The notes: generated by a model not told the origin, from the sequence alone. A stretch of 64,000 bases of DNA from Stenotrophomonas maltophilia (GCF_900186865.1 NZ_LT906480.1:3552001-3616000); one strand, 5' to 3'. Counted from the first letter of the stretch, positions 20,287 to 30,642 are shown. Made by a program: numbers and translations.

Positions 20287-20937
20287 ATGTTCAATCGCAA
20301 CGCCGGCATCATCCTGCTGATCGCCCTGGCGGCGGGTCTCGGCCTGCTGGCCGCCCAGCAGCTGTTCGCGCCGAAGCCGCCGGCCAATGCCCCGGCCACC
20401 GAAGCGATCACGCTGTACCCGCAGCCGCGCGAACTGCCCGACTTCAACCTGGCCCAGTCCGACGGCACCCGCCTGATCCCGGGCGAACTGAAGGGCCACT
20501 GGACCCTGGTGTTCCTGGGCTTCACCTTCTGCCCCGACGTCTGCCCGACCACCCTGGCCGAGCTGGCCGGCGCGCAGAACCAGTGGGAAGCCCTGCCCGA
20601 CAGCCTGCGCCCACGCGTGCTGTTCATCTCGGTCGACCCAGACCGCGACAGCGCCACCCGCCTCGGCGAGTACGTGCACGGCTTCCACAAGGACACCCTG
20701 GCCGCCACCGCTGACGTTCCCTCGCTGGAGCGCTTCGCCACCTCGTTGGGCTTCGTGTTCCAGAAGGCGCCGGGCAAGCATTTCGACGAGAACCCCGAGG
20801 ATTACACCGTCGAGCATTCGGCCAGCCTGGCCGTGCTCGACCCGCAGGGCCGCCTTGCCGGCCTGGTACGCCCCCCGTTCAACGCGCCGGCCATTGCCCG
20901 CGACCTGCAGAAGCTGACCGAGAAAACCGCCCCATGA
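20287..20937 (+). CDS. SCO1/SenC family copper chaperone-like protein
   Basis: 216-aa membrane-anchored thioredoxin-fold protein. An N-terminal membrane helix (about residues 7-25) is followed by a domain with the copper-binding CxxxC motif, Cys82 and Cys86 in FCPDVCP, and the conserved His in TVEHSASL near residue 178. Such proteins deliver copper to, or keep reduced, the CuA site of cytochrome oxidase. The gene overlaps psd by 4 bases (ATGA), so the two are translationally coupled although functionally unrelated. Confidence 0.9.
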
Positions 20938-21776
20938 GCCTCACCACCGCCCTGACGTACGCCCTGCCACACCGCCTGCTGTCCTCGATGGCGCGTTCGC
21001 TGGCGTACTCGGACGATCCGCGCGTATCGCGCTGGCTGATCGACACGGTCACCCGCAAGTTCAACGTCAACCTGGACGAAGCGGCCAACCCGGACCCGCG
21101 CAGCTATGCGACCTTCAACCAGTTCTTCACCCGTGCGCTGAAGCCGGGTGCGCGCGTGGCTGACGCCGATCCGCGCAGCCTGGTGATGCCGGCCGACGGC
21201 CGCATCAGCCAGCTGGGGAAGATCGAGGCCGGCCGCATCTTCCAGGCCAAGGGCCAGTCATTCACCGCTGCCGAACTGCTGGGCAGTGACGAGGACGCCA
21301 AGCCATACAACGATGGCCTCTACGCCACGGTGTACCTGTCGCCGCGCGATTACCACCGCGTGCACATGCCGTGGACCGGCACCCTGCGTGAGACCGTGCA
21401 CGTGCCGGGGCGCCTGTTCAGCGTTGGTCCGGCGGCAGTGAACGGCGTACCGCGCCTGTTCGCCCGCAACGAGCGCCTGGTCTGCCACTTCGACACCAGC
21501 TTCGGGCCGATGGTCAGCGTGATGGTCGGTGCGCTGCTGGTGTCCGGGGTGGAAACCGTGTGGAGCGGCGAGGAGATTCCGCACTATGGCGACCGCATCA
21601 CCCGCAAGGACTACCGCGGCCAGGGCATCAGGCTGGAGCGCTTTGCCGAGATGGCGCGCTTCAACTACGGCTCCACCGTGATCGTGCTGCTGCCGCCGGG
21701 CGTGGCTGACTTCGCCCCGCAGTTGGGCGCTGAAAGCCCGGTGCAGCTGGGCCAGGCGCTGGCGAAGCTGCGCTGA
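20934..21776 (+). CDS. psd: Phosphatidylserine decarboxylase proenzyme
   Basis: 280-aa inner-membrane enzyme making phosphatidylethanolamine. The proenzyme self-cleaves at a GST site to form a pyruvoyl group; here the motif is YGST near residue 245, where E. coli has LGST. Other family features are [12 protein letters not shown], the PADGRISQ segment and [10 protein letters not shown] with catalytic His residues. Length is typical. It follows the SCO1-like gene with a 4-base overlap. Confidence 0.95.
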
Positions 21777-21783
21777 GGCTTCG

Positions 21784-21856
21784 GTAGTGCCGGCCGCTGG
21801 CCGGCATCTCCGCTGATCCAACGCGTCGAGCATTGCCGGCCAGCGGCCGGCACTAC
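21784..21856 (+). repeat. Facing pair of SMAG-like REP elements
   Basis: GTAGTGCCGGCCGCTGGCCGGC and its inverse frame a 73-base unit with a middle of about 29 bases. It sits between the converging psd and RraB-like genes and may act as a bidirectional stem-loop terminator. Confidence 0.88.
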
Positions 21857-21867
21857 CGGTACGCGCG

Positions 21868-22215
21868 TTACTGCAGGGACGGGGCCGGACCGACGTCCAT
21901 GCCGTCGTAGTCTTCCACGCCCTTCTCCGCGGCCAGCGCTGCGAATTCCTGGTTGCGGCGGTCAAGCGAGGCTTCGTCGTGGATCTCCACACGCTCCACA
22001 TGCAGCACGTGGAACGGCGCGTCACCCTCTTCCGGATCCTGTTCGAACAATTCCACGAAGGTGTAGCCCTGCGCCTGCAGGTGCTCTGCCAGTGCCTGCA
22101 ACGGCTCAGCAGTGGAGTGCACGAAGAAGTACCCCCACAGCAACGGGCCGGTGATGTCCCAGTCGGTGTTTTCGCGGAGGTTGGCGAACAGGTTGCGGGT
22201 GTCTTCGAGGTCCAT
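21868..22215 (-). CDS. RraB-family ribonuclease E inhibitor-like protein
   Basis: 115-aa acidic protein resembling the RraB (regulator of ribonuclease activity B) domain family. It shows the typical LRENTDWDITGPLLWGYFF start, an alpha/beta fold core with HVLHVERVEIHD, and the acidic tail YDGMDVGP. In E. coli RraB binds RNase E and inhibits RNA decay; whether this protein does so is not known. It is encoded 22 bases downstream of the lytic transglycosylase gene and ends at a SMAG pair. Confidence 0.75.
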   Translation of the reverse strand: MDLEDTRNLFANLRENTDWDITGPLLWGYFFVHSTAEPLQALAEHLQAQGYTFVELFEQDPEEGDAPFHVLHVERVEIHDEASLDRRNQEFAALAAEKGVEDYDGMDVGPAPSLQ

Positions 22216-22237
22216 GCGGATTCCAGGGTCGGGGGGA

Positions 22238-23842
22238 TTACTTGTCGCAGCCCTGCAGCTTCAGCGTCTGGCCGTGGCGCAGGCTGTAGGCCGGGGCCTT
22301 CAGGCCATTGGCGCGGGCCAGGGTGGGCACGTCGCACTGGAACTTGGCCGCGATGGCACCCAGGGTTTCACCGCGGCCCACCTTGTGGCTGCGCACCGGC
22401 TTCGGGCGCGCCGCCGGGCGCGGCGTGGCCACCGGAGCAACCGGCGTGGTCGGCACGCTGGTGGACGCGGCCGCATCGGCCACCGGCACCACGCCGCCCA
22501 CGGCCACGCTCCCGGTGTAGCTGGTCGCGGCCGGGCGCTTGATTGCTGCGTTCAGATCGGCGGTGATCAGCGTGCGGGCCAGGTCGGCACGCGGGCCACT
22601 GACGCAGTTGCGCTGGTACAGGCCGGCGATGCGGGTGGTGGCGTTGATCAGCGTGCCGGCCGGGATCCAGCCATCGGCCTCATAGCGCGGGTTGAGGTTG
22701 CGCAGCGCGCGCATGTAGCCATCGCGGGTGCCGTGGCTGCCCAGGCAGATGGTCAGTTCGTAGATGGTGGTCGACTTGGCCAGGCGCAGCGTGGCCGGCT
22801 GCGCGCTGATCTTCGGGAACTCCACGCCGTATTGCTGCGGGTGCAGGAAGATCCAGGCCGCGGCGATCACCATCGGCACGTAGTCCTTGGTCTCGCCGGG
22901 GAACTGGTTGTAGACGCTGTCGGTCCAGAAGCTCTGCCCGGCGCTCTGCTTGAACACGCGCGCCGCGCGGCCTTCGCCACCATTGTAGGCGGCCACCGAC
23001 ATTTCCACGTTGTTGTTCAGTTCGCGCAGGCGTTCGTTGAGGTAGCTGGCGCTGGCCTCGGCCGCACTGCGTGCATCGAAGCGGGTGTCAAAGCCGGTGC
23101 CATCCGGGCCGAGGCCGAAGCGGCGGCCGGTGGCCGGCATGAACTGCATCAACCCGGCGGCGCCAGCGCGCGATGAAGCATGCACGCGGCCATTGGACTC
23201 CTTGGCCATGATGCCGAACAGCAGCGCTTCAGGCAGGCCACGCTTCTCCCACTCCGGCCACATCACCGCACGCAGGTTCTGGTAGTTCTCGTAGCTGGTC
23301 AGCAACGCCGGGCGCATGTCGGTCAGCCAGCGGCGGATGCCGGCCTGCACCGCCGGGTTGTATTCGACCATGCTGTCGAAGGCGTGCCGCTTGTCGTTCA
23401 GCAGCGCGGCAGCGCGCGCGGCCTCCGGTACGTCGGCGGTAAGCGGGCCGATGTGGTCGGGGTCGGCTTCCAGGCGATCACCGCCCTCGTCGGCCACGTC
23501 ATCGCTGGCGGCCGCGTCGGCGTCGTGCTTGAGCAGGCGCTTGTAGCTGGCCAGCAGGGTGCCCATCTGGCAGCCCTTCTGCTTCACGCAGTCGTTGAGG
23601 ACATCTTCCATGTCCTCCAGCGCGGCGTCGGCTTCGTTGCTGCCCTTGGGGTCGGCATTGGCGACCAGCAGCAGCGCATCGCTGTAACGCTTCTCGGCGA
23701 CGGTCATGCGCTGCTGCAGCGCATCCACCTTCACCTTGTCCCGGGCCGAAACCCGCTGCGCATGGGCGTCGGGCGCCAGGGAAACCAGGCCGGCCAGGGC
23801 CAGCAGCGGCCAACCGCGGGAAATCAGGACAGGAACGGGCAT
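22238..23842 (-). CDS. LysM-containing lytic transglycosylase (MltD-like)
   Basis: 534-aa exported murein hydrolase. The signal peptide (residues 1-28, ending PDAHAQ) is followed by a helical region, a goose-lysozyme-type SLT domain with the catalytic Glu in AKESNGRVHASSRAGAAGLMQF and AAYNGGEGR, an Ala/Pro/Thr linker, and a C-terminal LysM domain (VGRGETLGAIAAKF to TLKLQGC). No lipobox is seen, unlike E. coli MltD. The start is set at ATG 23842, where the signal peptide begins; a GTG 4 codons upstream is open. It cleaves peptidoglycan strands with formation of 1,6-anhydro-MurNAc ends, by family. Confidence 0.9.
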   Translation of the reverse strand: MPVPVLISRGWPLLALAGLVSLAPDAHAQRVSARDKVKVDALQQRMTVAEKRYSDALLLVANADPKGSNEADAALEDMEDVLNDCVKQKGCQMGTLLASYKRLLKHDADAAASDDVADEGGDRLEADPDHIGPLTADVPEAARAAALLNDKRHAFDSMVEYNPAVQAGIRRWLTDMRPALLTSYENYQNLRAVMWPEWEKRGLPEALLFGIMAKESNGRVHASSRAGAAGLMQFMPATGRRFGLGPDGTGFDTRFDARSAAEASASYLNERLRELNNNVEMSVAAYNGGEGRAARVFKQSAGQSFWTDSVYNQFPGETKDYVPMVIAAAWIFLHPQQYGVEFPKISAQPATLRLAKSTTIYELTICLGSHGTRDGYMRALRNLNPRYEADGWIPAGTLINATTRIAGLYQRNCVSGPRADLARTLITADLNAAIKRPAATSYTGSVAVGGVVPVADAAASTSVPTTPVAPVATPRPAARPKPVRSHKVGRGETLGAIAAKFQCDVPTLARANGLKAPAYSLRHGQTLKLQGCDK

Positions 23843-23963
23843 TGATGGCACTGTGTGCGAAACAGGCAGGCAGAGTAGCGGCGCCGCCAAGGTCCGGGCA
23901 AGCCGACCTTCGGACCGTCACCGCCGGCGGTTAACATTGGCTATTCACCACAAGGGCTGGACC

Positions 23964-25469
23964 ATGGATCCGATTCTGCTCGGCAAAGGCATCACCGACG
24001 ATGTGGCCGTCACCCTGCTGCCGAAACTCGGCAACCGCCACGGCCTGGTGGCCGGCGCCACCGGTACCGGCAAGACCGTGACCCTGATGACCCTGGCCGA
24101 GGGCTTCTCGCGGCTGGGCGTGCCGGTGTTCCTGGCCGATGTGAAGGGCGATGTGTCCGGCCTGGCGGTGCCCGGCACCGGCGCCGAGAACCTGCTCAAG
24201 CGCGCCGCCGAGATCGGCGTGGCCGACTACGCACCGGCCGCCAGCCCGACCATTTTCTGGGACCTGTACGGCAAGCTGGGTCACCCGGTGCGCACCACGG
24301 TCAGCGAGATGGGCCCGACCCTGCTGGCGCGCATCCTCGAGTTGAACGACACCCAGTCCGGCGTGCTCGACATCGTGTTCAAGCTGGCCGACGACCGTGG
24401 CCTGCTGCTGCTGGACATGGACGACCTGCGCGCCCTGCTCGGCCTGGTGGCCGAGGAGCGCAAGGACATCTCCACCGAGTACGGCCTGGTCAGCGCGCAG
24501 TCCATCGCTGCGATCCAGCGGTCGGTGCTGCGCCTGGCGCAGGATGGCGGCGAGAACTTCTTCGGTGAGCCGGCCCTGGAACTGGCCGACATCATGCGGG
24601 TCAATCACGACGGCCGCGGCATGATCGGCATCCTTGCCGCCGACCAGCTGGTGCTCAAGCCGAAGCTGTATTCCACCTTCCTGTTGTGGCTGCTGTCGGA
24701 GCTGTTCGAGCAGCTGCCGGAGGTGGGCGACCTGGACAAGCCGAAGCTGGTCTTCATCTTCGACGAAGCGCACCTGCTGTTCGACGATGCACCGCCGTCG
24801 CTGGTGCAGCGCATCGAGCAGGTAGTGCGCCTGATCCGCTCCAAGGGCGTGGGCGTGTACTTCTGCTCGCAGTTCCCTGATGACGTACCGGCCAACATCC
24901 TCGGCCAGCTCGGCAATCGCGTGCAGCATGCGCTGCGTGCATTCACCCCGCGCGACCAGAAGGCAGTGAAGACTGCTGCCGAGACCTTCGTGCCGAATCC
25001 GAAGCTGGACGTGGCCAAGGTGCTCAGCCAGCTCGGTACCGGCGAAGCGCTGGTGTCCACGCTGCAGGACAAGGGTGTGCCGATGCCGGTGCAGCAGACG
25101 ATGATCGCGCCGCCGCGCTGCCGGATGGGGCCGATCACCGACGCAGAGCGTGCCCAGGTGCGTGCCGGCAGCCCGGTCGGCAGCCGCTACGACACCGCGA
25201 TCAACCGCGAATCGGCCGCCGAACTGCTGGCCCAGCGTGCGCAGAAGACCGTCGAACAGGCGCAGGCACCGGCCGCGCGCAGCCGCGAGCAGGACGAAGC
25301 GCAGGAAGGCGGTTTCGGCCAGGCGATCAAGGACGCGATCTTCGGCACCAAGCGCCGCCAGGGCATGATCGAAACCATGGCCAAGCAGACCACGCGCACC
25401 TTCGGCACCAAGCTGGGCAACCAGATCGTGCGTGGCATCCTGGGTGGCATCTTCGGCGGCAAGCGCTGA
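23964..25469 (+). CDS. HerA/FtsK-like ATPase of the DUF853 (YjgR) family
   Basis: 501-aa P-loop ATPase. The N-terminus MDPILLGKG is followed by Walker A GATGTGKT (about residues 34-41) and Walker B LVFIFDEAHLLF (near residue 270). The C-terminus is a basic, Gly-rich tail (GGIFGGKR). The family is widespread, with E. coli YjgR as example, and its function is not established; a DNA-pumping or helicase-like role is suggested by HerA similarity. The start is fixed by the conserved N-terminus, although the frame is open further upstream. Confidence 0.88.
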   Translation: MDPILLGKGITDDVAVTLLPKLGNRHGLVAGATGTGKTVTLMTLAEGFSRLGVPVFLADVKGDVSGLAVPGTGAENLLKRAAEIGVADYAPAASPTIFWDLYGKLGHPVRTTVSEMGPTLLARILELNDTQSGVLDIVFKLADDRGLLLLDMDDLRALLGLVAEERKDISTEYGLVSAQSIAAIQRSVLRLAQDGGENFFGEPALELADIMRVNHDGRGMIGILAADQLVLKPKLYSTFLLWLLSELFEQLPEVGDLDKPKLVFIFDEAHLLFDDAPPSLVQRIEQVVRLIRSKGVGVYFCSQFPDDVPANILGQLGNRVQHALRAFTPRDQKAVKTAAETFVPNPKLDVAKVLSQLGTGEALVSTLQDKGVPMPVQQTMIAPPRCRMGPITDAERAQVRAGSPVGSRYDTAINRESAAELLAQRAQKTVEQAQAPAARSREQDEAQEGGFGQAIKDAIFGTKRRQGMIETMAKQTTRTFGTKLGNQIVRGILGGIFGGKR

Positions 25470-25480
25470 CCTGCCCTCCC

Positions 25481-25518
25481 GGGGTCGGCGCCCTTTCCTG
25501 CGGAAAGGATCCGACCCC
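25481..25518 (+). repeat. GGGGTC-type palindromic repeat
   Basis: Nested arms GGGGTCGG...CCGACCCC and CCTTTCC-TGC-GGAAAGG form one long hairpin in the gap before greB. A sister copy of the same family is cut by the right edge of the window (63966-64000). Confidence 0.8.
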
Positions 25519-25547
25519 ATCGTTCCCCTGAAAAGAAGTCGCACCAC

Positions 25548-26054
25548 ATGTCGCGTTGGCGTCCCCCTGCAGAAAAGAGTACCGCCCTGATCACCGCCTC
25601 CGGCCACGCGCGGCTGAAGGCAGAACTGGATGACCTGTGGCGTGTGCGCCGCCCCGAGGTGGTGAAGGCACTGGCCGCGGCCGCCGCGGAAGGCGACCGT
25701 TCGGAAAACGCCGAGTACACCTATCGCAAGAAGCAGCTGGGCGAGATCGACCGCCGTGTGCGCTACCTGACCAAGCGGCTGGAATCGCTGCGCGTGGTCG
25801 ATACCACGCCGACCGATCCGCAGGCGGTGTTCTTCGGCGCGTGGGTGGAACTGGAGAACGTGGACAGTGGCGACACCAGCCGCTATCGCATTGTCGGGCC
25901 GGATGAGACCGATGCTGGGCTGGGTTGGATCAGCATCGATTCCCCCCTGGCGCGTGCGCTGCTGAAGAAGCGGCTGGATGATGAATTTTCGGTAGAACTG
26001 CCCGGCGGCCAGTTCACCTTCGCGGTGATCAGCGTGGAATACGAACCGCTGTAG
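25548..26054 (+). CDS. greB: Transcription elongation factor GreB
   Basis: 168-aa Gre factor that enters the RNA polymerase secondary channel and stimulates cleavage of backtracked transcripts. The N-terminal coiled coil contains the acidic tip DRSENAEY, and the C-terminal FKBP-like domain has [24 protein letters not shown]. The [11 protein letters not shown] start is typical of GreB rather than GreA. The stop codon TAG lies inside the GTAG head of a palindromic repeat, so the repeat defines the 3' end of the gene. Confidence 0.95.
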   Translation: MSRWRPPAEKSTALITASGHARLKAELDDLWRVRRPEVVKALAAAAAEGDRSENAEYTYRKKQLGEIDRRVRYLTKRLESLRVVDTTPTDPQAVFFGAWVELENVDSGDTSRYRIVGPDETDAGLGWISIDSPLARALLKKRLDDEFSVELPGGQFTFAVISVEYEPL

Positions 26055-26215
26055 CGTCGACTGTCAGTCGACCACCGCGCCAAGCGCGGCACAAACCTCC
26101 GCAGCCGGACGGTGAACGCACCGCGCTCCTCATCGCGGTTGATGACTCGCCGAAGCCATCTGTCGGGCGTTCACGGCCTCGGAACGAAGAGCAGTCGACT
26201 GACAGTCGACTCTAC
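26051..26215. repeat. 165-bp composite palindromic element supplying both flanking stop codons
   Basis: The left end is GTAG plus the palindrome GTCGACTGTCAGTCGAC (26056-26072). The right end is the palindrome GTCGACTGACAGTCGAC (26194-26210) plus CTAC. The two arms are inverted relative to each other, with an inner GGTGAACGC/GCGTTCAC pair. The greB stop TAG is in the left GTAG and the stop of the converging DUF3025 gene is in the right one. It looks like a MITE-sized pair of GTAG-type REPs and is probably a bidirectional terminator. Confidence 0.8.
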
Positions 26216-27048
26216 ATAGCCCTGTGCAACGGCGGCGGGTACTGGCGGCCGGCCCGCAGCGGGCGGAAGTACGCGGCATCTGCATAGAAGGCGGCATCCT
26301 GTCCCTGGTGCCAGCCCGGGATTCCCGCCAGCGGCAGCGGACGCAACTGCAGGGGATCGGTCACTGCCCTGCCCTCGACGATGGCCGAAGCCACTGCGTC
26401 AACGCAGGCATCATCGACTTCGCCGTGCACCACCACGCACTTGCCGACCAGCAGGCGCCCCGGTAGCAGCGCCTGCTCCATCAGCGCGTGCCCGAATATC
26501 GCAGCGATAGCGATGTCACCACTCTGCCAGCGCGCAGGCTCGAACAACGCCGGCCAATCATGCACGTCCCATGCGGCCAACACGTCCTCATCGCGCACAC
26601 GCACGATCACCCCGGTTTCGTCGAACTGGGTCAGCGCGGCCTGCGCGCGATTGCGCTGGCCCGGCGGCATGGATGCGATATGCCTGCACTGCTGCACATT
26701 GAGCACCTGCTTGAGCTGCGGGTAACGGGCCCACACCAGTGCATTGAACAGGTCATGCCAGTTGTCGGCGCGGGTGGCGATGCGCCCCTGTGCGATGCGG
26801 GCTTCGTAGTGCAGCCCGTCGGCCAGCAGCGCGGCATCCTGCTCGACCAGGTGCTTGCCGGGCAGCGTGAGGCGTGCCTCGAGCGCTGCAATGGACGGCC
26901 ACTCAGGGCTGGCCAGCAGGTCATGGACGTCGCGCAACCCGGCAAACACCGGGTGCGCGAACACCTGCGGATCGACCGCCGCACGCGGCGGCGGCACGAA
27001 GCGGCGCACACCGCTGCCGTCACCGGCGGCGGTCGTCGCTGCGGTCAC
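26212..27048 (-). CDS. DUF3025 domain-containing protein
   Basis: 278-aa protein of an uncharacterised family. The core motif [15 protein letters not shown] (near residue 95), the following [18 protein letters not shown] and the C-terminal IPGWH...[15 protein letters not shown] are typical of DUF3025. No signal peptide or membrane segment is seen. The GTG start overlaps the rimO stop by 4 bases (GTGA), so it is translated with rimO. Its stop codon comes from the palindromic element shared with greB. Function unknown. Confidence 0.85.
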   Translation of the reverse strand: MTAATTAAGDGSGVRRFVPPPRAAVDPQVFAHPVFAGLRDVHDLLASPEWPSIAALEARLTLPGKHLVEQDAALLADGLHYEARIAQGRIATRADNWHDLFNALVWARYPQLKQVLNVQQCRHIASMPPGQRNRAQAALTQFDETGVIVRVRDEDVLAAWDVHDWPALFEPARWQSGDIAIAAIFGHALMEQALLPGRLLVGKCVVVHGEVDDACVDAVASAIVEGRAVTDPLQLRPLPLAGIPGWHQGQDAAFYADAAYFRPLRAGRQYPPPLHRAM

Positions 27049-28406
27049 AGCATCTTGAGATCGAATGCCGGGCGGGTAGCGGCCGGCAGCGCATCACCGT
27101 ACAGGTCGTGCTCATCGCTCTCGGTGATTTCCACGTCGACGAACTCACCCACGCGCAGCGGCACCTGGTCGGCATTCTGGATGTGCACCAGGCCGTCGAT
27201 CTCCGGCGCATCGGCCTTGGAACGGGCCACGGCGATGTCACCTTCGATGGCATCGACCAGGCACTGCTGCACGGTACCGATCTTGGCTTCCAGGCGTGCG
27301 GCGGAAATCTGCGCCTGCTTCTCCATGAAACGGGCCAGGCGTTCCTGCTTCACTTCTTCCGGCACGGCATCGGGCAAGTCATTGGCGGTGGCGCCCTCGA
27401 CCGGCGAGTAGGCGAACGCACCGACGCGATCCAGCTGTGCCTCGTCCAGGAACGACAGCAGTTCTTCGAACTCGGCCTCGGTCTCGCCCGGGAAGCCGAC
27501 GATGAAAGTCGAACGCACGGTGATGTCCGGCGCGATGCGGCGCCAGTTCTGCACACGCTCCAGGGTCTTCTCGACCGCACCCGGACGCTTCATCAGGCGC
27601 AGGATGCGCGGGCTGGCATGCTGGAACGGAATGTCCAGGTACGGCAGGATGCGGTTCTCGGCCATCAGCGGCACCACCTCGTCCACGTGCGGGTACGGGT
27701 AGACGTAGTGCATGCGCACCCACGCATCCAGCTCGGACAGGCCTTCGCACAGCGCCTTCAGGCGGGTCTGGTAGGCCTTGTTTCGCCACATCTTCTCGGC
27801 GTACTTCACGTCCACGCCATAGGCCGAGGTGTCCTGCGACACCACCAGCAGCTCGCGCACGCCACCACGCACCAGGCGCTCGGCCTCACGCAGCACCTCG
27901 TCGACCGGGCGCGAGACCAGCTTGCCGCGCATCGACGGGATGATGCAGAAGCTGCACTTGTGGTTGCAGCCTTCGGAAATCTTCAGGTAAGCGTAGTGGC
28001 GCGGAGTCAGCTTGATGCCGTAGTCAGGCACCAGGTCCACGAACGGATCGTGCTTGGGCGGCAGTGCCTCATGCACCGCTTCCATCACGCTCTGGTAGTC
28101 CTGCGGGCCGGACACCGCCAGCACGTTCGGATACGCCTCGCGGATCTGCTCCGGGCGCTTGCCCAGGCAGCCGGTGACGATGACCTTGCCGTTCTGGTTC
28201 ATCGCCTCGCCAATCGCGTCCAGCGACTCGGTCACCGCCGAATCGATGAAGCCGCAGGTGTTGACCACCACCACATCGGCCGAATCGTAGGACGGGACGA
28301 TGTCGTAACCTTCCGAGCGGAGCTGGGTGAGGATGCGCTCGGAATCGACAAGGGCCTTCGGGCAGCCAAGGCTGACGAAGCCGACTTTGGGGTTCAGCTG
28401 GGACAT
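27045..28406 (-). CDS. rimO: Ribosomal protein S12 methylthiotransferase
   Basis: 453-aa radical-SAM enzyme that methylthiolates an aspartate of ribosomal protein S12. The N-terminal UPF0004 domain has the cluster cysteines in [13 protein letters not shown] and VVNTCGFID plus the later VTGCLGKRP. The radical-SAM motif CxxxCxxC is GCNHKCSFC, and a C-terminal TRAM domain follows. The open frame continues upstream, but the conserved [17 protein letters not shown] places the start at 28406. It overlaps the DUF3025 gene. Confidence 0.95.
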   Translation of the reverse strand: MSQLNPKVGFVSLGCPKALVDSERILTQLRSEGYDIVPSYDSADVVVVNTCGFIDSAVTESLDAIGEAMNQNGKVIVTGCLGKRPEQIREAYPNVLAVSGPQDYQSVMEAVHEALPPKHDPFVDLVPDYGIKLTPRHYAYLKISEGCNHKCSFCIIPSMRGKLVSRPVDEVLREAERLVRGGVRELLVVSQDTSAYGVDVKYAEKMWRNKAYQTRLKALCEGLSELDAWVRMHYVYPYPHVDEVVPLMAENRILPYLDIPFQHASPRILRLMKRPGAVEKTLERVQNWRRIAPDITVRSTFIVGFPGETEAEFEELLSFLDEAQLDRVGAFAYSPVEGATANDLPDAVPEEVKQERLARFMEKQAQISAARLEAKIGTVQQCLVDAIEGDIAVARSKADAPEIDGLVHIQNADQVPLRVGEFVDVEITESDEHDLYGDALPAATRPAFDLKML

Positions 28407-28433
28407 GGAATCGCGGGACTCTGGGGGCCTGGG

Positions 28434-28454
28434 CCCCTGCCGGCATGGCAGGGG
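28434..28454 (-). promoter_or_regulatory. Stem-loop in the rimO leader
   Basis: Perfect 8-bp arms CCCCTGCC/GGCAGGGG with a 5-base loop begin 28 bases before the rimO start, with further G/C-rich complementarity outside. This could fold in the rimO 5' leader, or simply be a local GC palindrome. The remaining 28455-28604 gap has no gene. Confidence 0.4.
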
Positions 28455-28604
28455 TTCCTGGGGGCCGGGGCCTGAAAGGGCGCCAGTATACCGGGGTTGG
28501 CGGCCGGGCTCTGAATGGCCAGCCGCCCGATCGCGCACAGCCGCTGACACCGCGCTAACCCGCGCAGCACCGACAATGCAGTCCTGTCCCTGCAACGAGA
28601 GTAG

Positions 28605-29282
28605 ATGACGATGGCCGAGTGGATCACCCTGGATACGCACCACGGCGCGGTACGGGCCTGGCAGGCACTCCCCGAGGGCACCGCGCGAGGCGGGCTGGTG
28701 GTGGTGCAGGAAATCTTCGGCGCGAACCCGCACATCCGCGGCGTGGCCGAACGCTTCGCCGCCGAGGGCTATGCGGTGCTGGCACCGTCGTTCTTTGACC
28801 TGATTGATGGCCCCGATGCCGACCCGGATGCCCTGCCCTACGACGCCGACGGCGTGAAGCAGGGCCTGGAACGGGTCAGCGCGCTGGGCATGGAGAAGGC
28901 GCTGGAAGTGGTCCGCGCGGCAGCCACCCGGCTGGCCCCCTACGGCAAGGTCGGCACCGTCGGCTACTGCTGGGGCGGTACGGTAGCGATGCTGTCCGCA
29001 GTGCGCCTGGGCCTGCCCTCTGTCAGCTACTACGGCGCGCGCAACGTCCAGTTCCTCGATGAGACGCCGAAGGCGCCGGTGATCTTCCACTTCGGCGCCC
29101 AGGACCGCAGCATCCCGCCGGAAGCGGTCCAGGCCCATCGCGAGAAGCTGCCGCAGATGGCCACCTTCGTCTATCCGGCCGACCACGCCTTCAACCGGGA
29201 GGTCGGACATGCGTATGATCCAGACAGCGCCGCCCTGGCGCTGCAACGCACCCTGGACTTCTTCTCGGAGCATCTTGGATGA
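28605..29282 (+). CDS. Dienelactone hydrolase family protein
   Basis: 225-aa alpha/beta-hydrolase. The Cys-Asp-His triad is Cys122 in GYCWGG, Asp167 in [10 protein letters not shown] and His194 in ADHAFN, with Glu36 in QEIFG, as in carboxymethylenebutenolidase. It is cytoplasmic, with no signal peptide. The real substrate is unknown, since the family includes many hydrolases with no link to chloroaromatic breakdown. The gene overlaps the HIT-like gene by 4 bases (ATGA). Confidence 0.9.
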   Translation: MTMAEWITLDTHHGAVRAWQALPEGTARGGLVVVQEIFGANPHIRGVAERFAAEGYAVLAPSFFDLIDGPDADPDALPYDADGVKQGLERVSALGMEKALEVVRAAATRLAPYGKVGTVGYCWGGTVAMLSAVRLGLPSVSYYGARNVQFLDETPKAPVIFHFGAQDRSIPPEAVQAHREKLPQMATFVYPADHAFNREVGHAYDPDSAALALQRTLDFFSEHLG

Positions 29283-29701
29283 GCGAATTCGAACTCGATT
29301 CACGCCTGGCCACCGATAGCGTGCTGGTGGCCGAAGGACCGTTGTCGCAAGTGCGGCTGATGAACGACGAACGATTCCCGTGGCTGGTACTGGTACCGCG
29401 CCTGGCCGGGGTCACCGAGTGGATCGAGCTGGACGGCGAGCAGCAGGACAAGCTGCGCACCGAGCTCAATCGCGCCTGCAAGGCCCTGAAGGGCGCCGAC
29501 GGGGTGGAGAAGATCAACATCGGCGCGTTGGGCAACATCGTGCGCCAGCTGCACTTCCACGTGATCGGCCGCCATGACGGTGATCCGGCCTGGCCGGGCC
29601 CGGTCTGGGGCAGCGGTCCCGCGCACCGCTACGAAGCGGCCGCACTGGACCAGCATGTCGCCTACTGGAAGGAACGGCTAGGATATCCGGCCCACACCTG
29701 A
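29279..29701 (+). CDS. HIT-like family protein (QxHxH variant)
   Basis: 140-aa histidine-triad superfamily protein. The active-site motif is QLHFHVIGR (residues 90-98), so the first histidine of the usual HxHxHxx is Gln while the next two are kept. This QHH form occurs in several bacterial HIT-like branches and need not abolish nucleotide binding. Likely a small nucleotide hydrolase or transferase; the substrate is unknown. It is coupled by ATGA overlap to the dienelactone hydrolase gene and followed by a 55-aa membrane protein gene. Confidence 0.88.
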   Translation: MSEFELDSRLATDSVLVAEGPLSQVRLMNDERFPWLVLVPRLAGVTEWIELDGEQQDKLRTELNRACKALKGADGVEKINIGALGNIVRQLHFHVIGRHDGDPAWPGPVWGSGPAHRYEAAALDQHVAYWKERLGYPAHT

Positions 29702-29716
29702 GCCTTCGCCGACCCG

Positions 29717-29884
29717 ATGCGATTCAACCTCGTTGCCGCCATCCTGCTGATCCTGATCGGCCTGTTCATGCTCGCCAGCAACCTCGGCTGGACGCACCTG
29801 AACCTGTCCAAGCTGCTGCTGACCTGGTGGCCGGTGGCGCTGGTGGGTGTCGGGATCGCGATGCTGTTCGGGCGCGGAAAATAA
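29717..29884 (+). CDS. Small membrane protein, LiaI/LiaF-like transmembrane (DUF5668-like)
   Basis: 55-aa protein starting MRFNLVAAILLILIGLFML with two predicted membrane helices (about residues 5-21 and 37-50), separated by a short LGWTHLNLSKLL loop and ending FGRGK. The pattern matches the two-helix LiaI-LiaF-like transmembrane module. The start is 15 bases after the HIT-like stop, so it probably shares that transcript. A GC hairpin follows 4 bases after its stop. Function unknown. Confidence 0.7.
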   Translation: MRFNLVAAILLILIGLFMLASNLGWTHLNLSKLLLTWWPVALVGVGIAMLFGRGK

Positions 29885-29888
29885 CGAA

Positions 29889-29907
29889 GGCGGCGCATTG
29901 CGCCGCC
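29889..29907 (+). terminator. GC-rich stem-loop after the small membrane protein gene
   Basis: Perfect 8-bp stem GGCGGCGC/GCGCCGCC with loop ATT, followed by CTCGTTC rather than a T run. A probable but not classic terminator. Confidence 0.5.
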
Positions 29908-29920
29908 CTCGTTCATGCAG

Positions 29921-29970
29921 AGCCGAGCCATGCTCGGCTGCCCCGCCTTGAAGCCGAGCATGGCTCGGCT
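29921..29970. repeat. Inverted pair of AGCCGAGC palindromes
   Basis: AGCCGAGC-CAT-GCTCGGCT (29921-29939) and AGCCGAGC-ATG-GCTCGGCT (29952-29970) lie between converging transcripts. A related copy with a 4-base loop is at 53510-53533, so this is a dispersed repeat family. Confidence 0.75.
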
Positions 29971-29990
29971 TCACAAACCGCCTGCAATCT

Positions 29991-30563
<573 letters not shown>

Positions 30564-30642
30564 GCTTTGTCCTGGGGGATACGAGGGGGCGCGAGGATTC
30601 TAGCAGGGGGCCGGGCATCGCCGACGGACCCGGCCGAGGTGC

